Origin: Bacteroidaceae bacterium
GTDB taxonomy: Bacteria > Bacteroidota > Bacteroidia > Bacteroidales > Bacteroidaceae
DNA length: 64,000 nt
Direction: 5' to 3'
Assembly: GCA_017631315.1 (NCBI GenBank)
Contig: JAGBTN010000003.1
Span: forward strand, 62,001 to 126,000
Made by a program: the position numbers and the translations under genes. This document shows, one piece after another, positions 55,258-62,722 of this stretch. Each line of letters begins with the position of its first letter. Position 1 is the stretch's first letter. Below the pieces are notes generated by a model. The model searched no databases. It was not told where the DNA came from and saw nothing but the letters and a program-made list of their open reading frames with translations.

Positions 55258-55440
55258 TAGAGTGTTTACTCTTACGGTCAGAGTGTCCTGAGAAATTCGC
55301 CAAATTTTACCGACACAAAAATGCCAAAGTAAGAAGTGAATGCTCGTGCCTTTATAGGTGCGAGTTTTCCATTTGTGCATTTTTGGGTGTTTGGCGATAC
55401 CTTCAGGACAGCAAATCGGGAAGACTTGCACCTATTTTTT
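55258..55440 (+). ncRNA. Candidate structured leader RNA, copy 2, with terminator switch
   Basis: Small hairpin around 55258-55272 (AGAGT-GTTT-ACTCT). P1 GUCCUGA (55285-55291) with UCAGGAC (55403-55409). P2 UCGCCAAA (55297-55304) with UUUGGCGA (55390-55397). P3 AAAAAUGC (55317-55324) with GCAUUUUU (55377-55384). P4 CUCGUGCCU (55343-55351) with AGGUGCGAG (55356-55364), loop UUAU. Alternative helix: 55354-55370 with 55419-55435, 17 pairs including two wobbles, followed by U-run 55435-55440. The two states exclude each other because both use AGGUGCGAG. A second TTCGCCAAA at 55446 could also compete for P2. Confidence 0.7.
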
Positions 55441-55499
55441 ATCCCTTCGCCAAACTTTTCTAATTATTATCATATTACAAATTTTATTAAACACACATT

Positions 55500-56546
55500 A
55501 TGAAAAAGTTATTCTCCTTTATCTCCATGTTCTGCATGAGCATGATTGTATTTGCACAAGGTTCTTTGCTTGCCACATTGAGCCACGATGGTAACATCAG
55601 CGCATTCTATGGTGCATCGGCCTTAAAGTCGGCAGTGGCTGCAGCCGAAAGCGGTGACGTGATTACCCTTAGCAGTGGTCAGTTCAGTGCCACCAATATC
55701 ACCAAACCTATTACTCTACGTGGGGCGGGAATGAGTGTCAGCACCGATTCGCTCAATGCCCACGAAGCAACCATCATACAAGGTTCATTTTCGATTAACA
55801 TCGCCGACTCACTCGAAGGTCGTCTGGCAATGGAAGGACTTTATTTCAACAACGGCATCACATACTCCGGCGTACTCAATAATGCACAGTTTTTGAAATG
55901 TCGTTTCCTAAATTTCATTGCAGGTACGAATGCTCTTAGCCGTAACACTTCTTTCATACATTGCCGCATATATAACGGCTATACACAAATAGGCGCAAGC
56001 AATGCCTTTTTTATCAACTGTGCAGTAGGATGTCCTGAGAGCACATCCACATCCGCAAGCATAGAATTCAGCAACTGTTTTATAAAGTTTGATTATGGTT
56101 CAGCATCTTATGCATCGGAAGTATTCAACGCCTACTATAAGAATTGTATTATTCAAATTGCTCAACCGACTACTGGATCTAGCAAAATACCATCAAATTG
56201 TACTGCTTACTATTGTGTAGGTCTGGGATATAAAGAAATATTTGGCAATATCGAAGGTAAAAACAGTACAAACAAGTATGTTTCCGATATAACATCTGTG
56301 TTCAAAACCTACACCACAACAAGCTACAATACACATATACAGGACCGATACAATTTTAAACTTACCGATGCTGCGGCAGCAAAGTATTTAGGAACAGATG
56401 GCACACAGGTAGGCATGTATGGCGGAAATCTTACATACGATGAGAACCCAACCATACCGCAAATCACGAAATGCAACGTGGCTGCCAAATCCACCGCAGA
56501 TGGCAAACTGAGTGTCGACATCGAAGTTAAGGCTGCAGAATACTAA
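55500..56546 (+). CDS. Secreted beta-helix protein of unknown function
   Basis: 348 residues with a signal peptide (MKKLFSFISMFCMSMIVFAQ). The mature part starts GSLLATLSHDGNISAFYGAS, then SAVAAAESGDVITLSSGQF and a run of short beta turns with repeated Asn/Cys (ALSRNTSFIHCRIYNGYTQI). This is the pattern of right-handed parallel beta-helix proteins similar to pectate-lyase folds, but no catalytic motif is recognised. The 1293-aa surface protein gene follows 13 nt later. Expression would depend on the leader RNA. Confidence 0.75.
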   Translation: MKKLFSFISMFCMSMIVFAQGSLLATLSHDGNISAFYGASALKSAVAAAESGDVITLSSGQFSATNITKPITLRGAGMSVSTDSLNAHEATIIQGSFSINIADSLEGRLAMEGLYFNNGITYSGVLNNAQFLKCRFLNFIAGTNALSRNTSFIHCRIYNGYTQIGASNAFFINCAVGCPESTSTSASIEFSNCFIKFDYGSASYASEVFNAYYKNCIIQIAQPTTGSSKIPSNCTAYYCVGLGYKEIFGNIEGKNSTNKYVSDITSVFKTYTTTSYNTHIQDRYNFKLTDAAAAKYLGTDGTQVGMYGGNLTYDENPTIPQITKCNVAAKSTADGKLSVDIEVKAAEY

Positions 56547-56559
56547 ACAACAGACATCA

Positions 56560-59500
56560 ATGAACAGACTATTGCTTTTCCTCTGCTGCATCTTTGCATC
56601 ATGGACAGCAAGAGGACAGGCTGCATACGAATGGCGATATTGGTTTGACATGAATCATGCCGCCGGCAATACCGGTCAAGCCTATGGAGACCGCTTCACC
56701 ATTGAGACAAACTCTTATGGATTGAGCGACGGCCTACACACCATCCATATGCAGATAACAGATACGGCAGGACGCTTCTCGCCTCCTCTTGCCAAACTAT
56801 TTTATCATACCACCGACCACAATGTCAGAAAGTTGTATTATTGGTTCGACGGCGAAGCAATACAAGCCCACTCCGTTTCCTTACCGCAACCTAATCTGAC
56901 AGTTGATGTCAGAGGTTTGGAACCCGGGCTGCACTTCATCTATAGTATGGTGGAGGATGCTGCAGGGAACTTGTCGGATGTGGTTTGTCGCGCCTTCTAT
57001 AGGCAACCCTTACGTTCTGGTCTCAAATGGAGTTATTGGTTCGATGAAAACAAAAGCGATATCACAACAATACCATTACCAAACGAAATGGTAATGATTG
57101 ACGTTTCCGGGCTGGAAGAAGGGCTGCACGTATTACACAGCCAAGTAATGGAACATGCCCCATCGGACATCACAACCACCATGTTCATCAAGGTTCCCCA
57201 AACCGAAGGCACTGGAGACATGACCTGCATTTGCACCGTGGACGGTAAAATTATGGCAGAACAAAAACTGCCGGCAGCAGGTGGATTGATACGATGGGAC
57301 ATGGATGTAAGCAAGATGGGCGTAGGAATCCATAAAGCAATGTTTCAAGTCATCACGCCATCTGGTGCTGCCTCTTCCATAGCCGAACGCTATTTTGTAC
57401 GTGAAATTACAAACAAGGAGATGGGAAACATGAAGTGCGTATATGCCATTGATAATGCAGAGGCATATTCCCAGGCTGGCACCCTCTCCAATGGGCTATT
57501 CCATTTTGACCTTGATGTCTCGTCTATCGAAAATGGCTTACACCGCATTGCCTATATGTTGGTAAGCGAGGAAGGTGTTACTACTCCGCAAAAGACAGCA
57601 TTTTTTTGGAAGACACCCTTGGGAGGCGAAGGCATCGTGCAATATGACTATTGGTTGAATGATAGAGACGACATGAAACACTCCGTACAACTATCCGAAC
57701 GTACGAACCCGTTCAATCTCATTACACTGCTCCCCATAGAAACGCACCCTATCCGAACATCCAACTTCAAATTTGTAGTAAAAGAAGGTTCCCCGCTCAT
57801 CTATGCCCGCAACGAGTTTCATATCCAGTTCTTTGATACGAACGGACGTATGGTAGAAGACACAAAAGAATTCGTTGACGAGCAAGTCAGCCAAGAAGTG
57901 AAGCCCGTAGGAGAATTGTTGGCTACGCAAACCTTTGCTAAGATTGCAGAAAACGACATCCGCTGGTACACAATGCAAGCAGCTCCAGGCGATACTGTAG
58001 CGTTTAAGTTAAGCCAGCCAGCCACAATGCAATTGTTTGCGCCAAGTGGGGAGGAAGTATTCAAAACTTCGGAGTCTGCTTCTGTCAACTGGAATGGTAT
58101 TCACACGTGGGAGAAGGGTACATACTACCTTGCGGTGCACGATGTAACAGGTTCACAGAGCACTATGAAGTTGGAGTATATGCACATGGATAAGTATGAC
58201 GTGGTGGATTGGGACGTGCGCAAGGTTGGCAATGGCGGTTGCAGCACCATCACCTTCAAGGGCAACGGCTTCCGCGACCTCTACTCTGTCGATTTATATA
58301 ATGCCCAGGGCGATACAATTCGTTCCGTTGATGTCAGTCACGATAGCGATGCCGAGACTGCCGTGACCTTCGACTTCACAGATGCAACGCTTGGCGACTA
58401 TAACGCAGTGTTCCACTTCACAGAAGAGGACAAACCCTTCGCCAATGTTGTAACAGTAGAAGAAGCCGTTGACATCGAACTTGCTACAGATGTCACCTTC
58501 CCCTCGTCCTTCCTTAGTGGCACATCAACGACATACACCATTAAGATTACCAACAAAGGTAACATGACGGCGTATAATGTGCCTCTATCAATGCATATTT
58601 CAAGTAACACCACTGAAGGTATCTCACATTTGGAAATAAGAGGATTAGAGTTGAGTTATCTATATGACTACCTAACAGATAAAGATGAGATGTCCTCAAC
58701 TGAATTAAAAAAAATAAAAGAAGTATCCGATGAGGTAGGACATGACCATTATTTTGTGAAGGTTCGAAACTTTGACGAAATTCTCAATGACAGTATAACC
58801 ATTCGCTGTGCCTATTTTTTTGTCAGCGTGTCTCCCAATTCAACCAAAACAATAACGATATGTATTAATACAGAAGAAACTGTTGAGCTATGGGCTGGAG
58901 TACCAGATTATATAGACAACAAACAATTTAACACTAGTTCATCAAGGAGAAGAGGACCTATAGAAAGTTTTTGTTGCCATCATGAGAAAATAGAGTGCAT
59001 CGCTGATGCTGCATCTATGGTTGCAGATATAACAGCATTATTACTAGCAGCTGCTGCACCAGGAACCGCAGGAGCATCTGGAGTTGGTGCTATTATTGCA
59101 GGAGTTGCAAGTTGTGTAAGTTCTGCTATCGGCAGTGCTTCCTCTTTTTCGGCAACACTTGCTTGTGACAGTGACAAGAGCCTCAAAGATAAACTATTTT
59201 CTTTTAATGGTTTAGCAAATGGTATCTCAACTATTGGCGCTATGTTATCATGTGGAGCATTCAAGAAATTGAAATTAGCCGCAGAGGTGGTTGTTGCTAT
59301 GGGTAGAGGAGTAACAGTCCCAGCAAGTATTATGAATTGCTCTTCGTCTTTCAAGAAAAAACCCAATTGTCCTCCCATTCCACCAATCGGTGGCTCCTCA
59401 GCTCCATACACACCAGTTGATCCCAATGATATATATGGTTATTTGTCGGAGGCGGGGAGTAAGTTCATTACGGATTCGGTGACAAAGGTGAACTACACAA

Positions 59501-60441
59501 TTGAGTTTGAGAACGACACTGCCTTTGCAACGGCGGCTGCTCATTCGATTGTTATTAAGGACACGCTGGACAAGAAGTATTTCGTCCTTGAAGAGTTCAT
59601 GCCTACTGGCGTTCGCATTGGTGATCGCGAAGTATTCCTCGAGGAAACGGAAGTGAAGACACAAAACAATGTGACATCGTTCGTCAAGACCATTGACATG
59701 CGTCCTGAAATCAATGCTATCGCACAAGTGGACGGCACATTCAGTACACAGACAGGCATAGCACAATGGACATTCCAGAGCCTCGACCCGATGACGATGG
59801 AACCAACTAACGATTTGATGCAGGGTATTCTACCAGTAAACTTCGATGGCACATCCGGCATTGGAGAAGTAATGTTTGAGATAGGAGTCAAACAGGGCAA
59901 GGCCGACGGAGCAGAGATAAAGAACCGTGCCAGCATTGTCTTTGACTATGAGGATGCTATCCTGACTCCCACCTGGACAAACATTGTGGATGCTGTAGCA
60001 CCGTCAAGCGTCATTGACAACTCTTGGATGGTAAACGACAGCACGCTACGCATCACTGCCGAGGCCTTCGATGCACGTTCAGGCGTATGGAAATACGAAT
60101 GGTATGTGCAGGCTGGCGAGAATGCACCCTGGTGGAAGGAAGGAGAAACGGATAGTCTCAGTTTCGACTACCATATCTACGAGGGTATCGACTATGGTTT
60201 CTGCGTAGTAGCCACCGATTCTGCTGGTAATGTAGAGCAAAAGGTTATACACCGTGAGCGTGGTTTCAAGACCTATGGACAAGACTACGAAGACACCATC
60301 ATCGATGTTCCGTCAGATGGCGACGACGATGCTCCCGATGCCATCTACGACCTTTCCGGTCGCAAGCAAGCAGAGCCACAAGAAAATCGTGTCAACATCG
60401 TAGGCAAAAAGAAAATTCTATTCCGACGGAACAGACAATAG
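56560..60441 (+). CDS. Large secreted multi-domain surface protein
   Basis: 1293 residues from the ATG at 56560 (signal peptide MNRLLLFLCCIFASWTARG). N-terminal half: about five modules of 60-100 residues, three opening with YWFD and each carrying a GLxxGLHxI-like core (GLSDGLHTIHMQITDTAG, GLEPGLHFIYSMVEDAAG). A central beta domain follows. Residues about 811-925 are hydrophobic and Ala/Gly/Ser-rich (LLLAAAAPGTAGASGVGAII). Then comes a domain with YTIEFENDTAFATAAAHSIV, and a C-terminal tail (AIYDLSGRKQ ... NIVGKKKILFRR) resembling Prevotella surface-protein ends. Second gene of the leader-RNA operon. Adhesin-like; function unknown. Confidence 0.8.
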   Translation: MNRLLLFLCCIFASWTARGQAAYEWRYWFDMNHAAGNTGQAYGDRFTIETNSYGLSDGLHTIHMQITDTAGRFSPPLAKLFYHTTDHNVRKLYYWFDGEAIQAHSVSLPQPNLTVDVRGLEPGLHFIYSMVEDAAGNLSDVVCRAFYRQPLRSGLKWSYWFDENKSDITTIPLPNEMVMIDVSGLEEGLHVLHSQVMEHAPSDITTTMFIKVPQTEGTGDMTCICTVDGKIMAEQKLPAAGGLIRWDMDVSKMGVGIHKAMFQVITPSGAASSIAERYFVREITNKEMGNMKCVYAIDNAEAYSQAGTLSNGLFHFDLDVSSIENGLHRIAYMLVSEEGVTTPQKTAFFWKTPLGGEGIVQYDYWLNDRDDMKHSVQLSERTNPFNLITLLPIETHPIRTSNFKFVVKEGSPLIYARNEFHIQFFDTNGRMVEDTKEFVDEQVSQEVKPVGELLATQTFAKIAENDIRWYTMQAAPGDTVAFKLSQPATMQLFAPSGEEVFKTSESASVNWNGIHTWEKGTYYLAVHDVTGSQSTMKLEYMHMDKYDVVDWDVRKVGNGGCSTITFKGNGFRDLYSVDLYNAQGDTIRSVDVSHDSDAETAVTFDFTDATLGDYNAVFHFTEEDKPFANVVTVEEAVDIELATDVTFPSSFLSGTSTTYTIKITNKGNMTAYNVPLSMHISSNTTEGISHLEIRGLELSYLYDYLTDKDEMSSTELKKIKEVSDEVGHDHYFVKVRNFDEILNDSITIRCAYFFVSVSPNSTKTITICINTEETVELWAGVPDYIDNKQFNTSSSRRRGPIESFCCHHEKIECIADAASMVADITALLLAAAAPGTAGASGVGAIIAGVASCVSSAIGSASSFSATLACDSDKSLKDKLFSFNGLANGISTIGAMLSCGAFKKLKLAAEVVVAMGRGVTVPASIMNCSSSFKKKPNCPPIPPIGGSSAPYTPVDPNDIYGYLSEAGSKFITDSVTKVNYTIEFENDTAFATAAAHSIVIKDTLDKKYFVLEEFMPTGVRIGDREVFLEETEVKTQNNVTSFVKTIDMRPEINAIAQVDGTFSTQTGIAQWTFQSLDPMTMEPTNDLMQGILPVNFDGTSGIGEVMFEIGVKQGKADGAEIKNRASIVFDYEDAILTPTWTNIVDAVAPSSVIDNSWMVNDSTLRITAEAFDARSGVWKYEWYVQAGENAPWWKEGETDSLSFDYHIYEGIDYGFCVVATDSAGNVEQKVIHRERGFKTYGQDYEDTIIDVPSDGDDDAPDAIYDLSGRKQAEPQENRVNIVGKKKILFRRNRQ

Positions 60442-60456
60442 AATCGTATTGATACA

Positions 60457-60501
60457 AAAAGCCCCTTTCGCAGTCGGTACAGACTTTGCGGAGGGGGTTT
60501 T
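60457..60501 (+). terminator. Terminator of the surface-protein operon
   Basis: AAAAGCCCC near 60457 pairs with GGGGGTTTT ending at 60501, with inner CGCA/TGCG and GTC/GAC pairs; the stem ends in T residues. Confidence 0.7.
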
Positions 60502-60565
60502 GGCTATAAAGTATCTGATGTGTGTGTGGCATCTTGCATGACGTTGGGCAACTATTCTCAGCGTC

Positions 60566-60647
60566 ACGCGTCCGTTTGGCAAAGTTCTCTGCAGTAAATG
60601 GTCAACTTCTCTGCAGAACTTTGCGAACTTCTCTGCAGAAGTTTTCA
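60566..60647. repeat. 22-bp-period palindromic array, locus C, with ACGCGT half-palindrome
   Basis: ACGCGTCCGTTT at 60566-60577, then units starting at 60582, 60604 and 60626, each containing TTCTCTGCAG. The last unit reaches the stop codon of rsmD. Relative to locus B the units are in the opposite orientation. Confidence 0.8.
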
Positions 60648-61178
60648 GTTGAAGAACGAGAAGTTCACGCTGCCGTAACTGCGATGCTCTACGAAGCGGG
60701 GGTGCTGCGAGAAATCGTTCTGCTTGCCGTGTTCGAGTACAAGCAGGCCGCCTTCCTTGAGCAGGCCGCGGTCCAGGATGATGTCGGGCAACTCGGATAT
60801 CTGCGACAGGGTGTATGGGGGGTCGGCAAAGATGAAGTCGAACTGCTCGCGACACTTTGCCACATACTGAAAGACATCGCCACGGACGGGCAATGCTGCT
60901 GTTTCCTGCAACTTGTCGAGAAACTGTTTGATGAGGCGATGGTGGCGTGCGTCGAGTTCCACACTGATAACCCGGCTGCAGCCGCGGCTGACGAGTTCGA
61001 GCGTAATGCTTCCGGTGCCGGAGAAAAGGTCGAGGGCAGTGGGACCGTCGCTGAAGTCGATATAGGCTTGCAGGACATTGAAAAGGTTCTCCTTCGCAAA
61101 GTCTGTTGTGGGACGTGCCGAGAAGGAACGTGGCACTTCGAAATGTCTGCCACGATATTTGCCTGTGATGATACGCAT
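60645..61178 (-). CDS. rsmD: 16S rRNA (guanine-966 N2)-methyltransferase RsmD
   Basis: 177 residues, the family length. MRIITGKYRGRHFEVPRS, the SAM-binding motif DLFSGTGSITLELVSRG and the catalytic FADPPYTL are all present. It methylates G966 of 16S rRNA. It follows the DUF3822 gene by 43 nt, an association common in Bacteroidales. Its final codons abut repeat locus C. Confidence 0.97.
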   Translation of the reverse strand: MRIITGKYRGRHFEVPRSFSARPTTDFAKENLFNVLQAYIDFSDGPTALDLFSGTGSITLELVSRGCSRVISVELDARHHRLIKQFLDKLQETAALPVRGDVFQYVAKCREQFDFIFADPPYTLSQISELPDIILDRGLLKEGGLLVLEHGKQNDFSQHPRFVEHRSYGSVNFSFFN

Positions 61179-61221
61179 GGAACTTGTCTTTCTTCTTCCT
61201 TCCCCGAGGGGAGGTGTAATA

Positions 61222-61959
61222 CTATTCTATATTAAGCAGGTATTCTGCCAGTGTCTTCTGCAGTTCTTTCGATGCGCCTTCCTGATGCAAGACGTCGCGT
61301 TGCACATTCAACTCGAGGGCCTTCCAGATGCCAAGCAGAAGGAATATGCGGTCGTTGTCGTTGTCTGCCGATTGTGTGGCAGCATAGATTAACTTGTTTC
61401 GGCAGAAGACGGCAATAAAGAATTGCTTCGCTGCAAAACACACATATGCATCGCGCTGCTCTATGTCCTCCGAGAATGGGCGTTGTGCCTGCTCTGCGGC
61501 GAAGTGTTCCAGTTGCAATGCATCGGTGGAACAGACTTTCACGTCGGGATAATATTCTTGCACCGTGCGCAGAAGGTTCTGGTCGAGACTGAATATCATG
61601 ACTGCCTCGAGGGACGGAAGCAACTGATATTGCATGTCGGCCACACGGGCTTGCTCTCTGGGGAAACAGAGTCGGTAGAAGGCAAGCATCTCGCTCTTGC
61701 TGAAATACTCCAGGGGGACGATGGTACTCGGAGCATCTGTGGCAAACTCTACGCTCTGAAAGCGGTAGTCCATCAAATAGGGCTTTTGCAGAGCCTGCCG
61801 CAGAATGTCGGTTACACTGTCCTTCTCCGAAACAGGGAAACGGTCGGTCTGGAGTTCAGAGCCGTCGAGAGTGCTGAGTACAGAAAAAGAAAATCCATCC
61901 GCACTGAAGCGGATGGATAGTCTATAGCCAGTGAGTGATTTATTCCCAGTTGCCAGCAT
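61222..61959 (-). CDS. DUF3822 family protein
   Basis: 245 residues from the ATG at 61959 (MLATGNKSLTGYRLSIRFSA); an earlier start at 61989 would increase overlap with the upstream gene. The segments QTDRFPVSEK, VEFATDAPSTIVPLEYF and LLPSLEAVMIFSLD match DUF3822, a Bacteroidetes-specific family next to rsmD. It looks like an actin-like ATPase relative without clear motifs; function unknown. Its start overlaps the upstream gene by 20 nt. Confidence 0.8.
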   Translation of the reverse strand: MLATGNKSLTGYRLSIRFSADGFSFSVLSTLDGSELQTDRFPVSEKDSVTDILRQALQKPYLMDYRFQSVEFATDAPSTIVPLEYFSKSEMLAFYRLCFPREQARVADMQYQLLPSLEAVMIFSLDQNLLRTVQEYYPDVKVCSTDALQLEHFAAEQAQRPFSEDIEQRDAYVCFAAKQFFIAVFCRNKLIYAATQSADNDNDRIFLLLGIWKALELNVQRDVLHQEGASKELQKTLAEYLLNIE

Positions 61960-62629
61960 TGTTGTTCCAGTTGTTACCGGCATCGCCAATCTTCAAGCCA
62001 GGATAAGCACCCTTTGCGTCAGCCTCTTCTGCACGGTTGTAGATGAGACGGTCGCCATACTTGCCCATGCCTTTGAGGAAGCTGCTGTCGGGAGCGTTGC
62101 ACTCCATAACCTGAATGATGGTACCAGAGCGAGTCGTGTTGGGACAAGCCACAAGTTCGAAGGTGTCGCCCTGAGAGAAGGGGATGTAGCGCATAGAGTC
62201 TGCCACGAAACCTTCGTAGTTGTAAAGAGAGTCCTTCAGAGAAACCCATATGGTATCGCGACGGAAGTTTTGCAGACCGTTCTCGGCAATTGCCTTTTCA
62301 TCACCGCTATTAACGATGGCGGCAGCAGAACTTTCTGTCAAACCCTTCTCCATCTGCTCTTCGGTAAGCACGCCCTGCTTCATGATAACAGGCAACTTTC
62401 CGTTCTTGACGAAGTCGATGAGTACAGACCAGTCTGCGCAATACTCACCATTGTGCTGTGCCTTATAAGCCTCCTCAGCACTACGAATCTCCATCAGACG
62501 AGCTTTTACCACACTCTCACGACTTGCGACATCTGCATCGAAGTCCTCTGTATCCTTAATGCTGCGCCAGCAAATGAAGAGCAGACCTACAGCACAGATA
62601 CCCAGAATAAGATTTATTCCTTTTTTCAT
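61940..62629 (-). CDS. Hypothetical single-pass membrane protein
   Basis: 229 residues: one N-terminal membrane helix (GINLILGICAVGLLFICW), then a long helix (VKARLMEIRSAEEAYKAQHN) and a mixed domain with a Gly/Asn-rich end (AGNNWNNNAGNWE). The membrane helix followed by a charged amphipathic helix recalls pilin-like or periplasmic sensor proteins, but no family is recognised. It is co-directed and overlapping with the DUF3822 gene. A -7 box lies upstream. Confidence 0.7.
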   Translation of the reverse strand: MKKGINLILGICAVGLLFICWRSIKDTEDFDADVASRESVVKARLMEIRSAEEAYKAQHNGEYCADWSVLIDFVKNGKLPVIMKQGVLTEEQMEKGLTESSAAAIVNSGDEKAIAENGLQNFRRDTIWVSLKDSLYNYEGFVADSMRYIPFSQGDTFELVACPNTTRSGTIIQVMECNAPDSSFLKGMGKYGDRLIYNRAEEADAKGAYPGLKIGDAGNNWNNNAGNWE

Positions 62630-62665
62630 GATGTTATTTGTGTATTATTTTGTATATTCGCATCG

Positions 62666-62673
62666 CAAAAGTA
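62666..62673 (-). promoter_or_regulatory. -7 box of the hypothetical-DUF3822-rsmD unit
   Basis: Minus-strand TACTTTTG, 37 nt before the start codon. Confidence 0.5.
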
Positions 62674-62722
62674 ACAAGATTTCTTTACATTTCCGAAAAA
62701 ACAGTCTTTTTTTTGTTAAAGA

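Noticed and set aside
55285..55300. TPP riboswitch because of CUGAGA
   Set aside because: The other conserved TPP-riboswitch segments are missing, and the fold (P1-P4 with an alternative terminator) is different.
55138..55440. tmRNA, RNase P RNA or SRP RNA
   Set aside because: No tRNA-like ends, no peptide tag, and none of the conserved RNase P or SRP core motifs.
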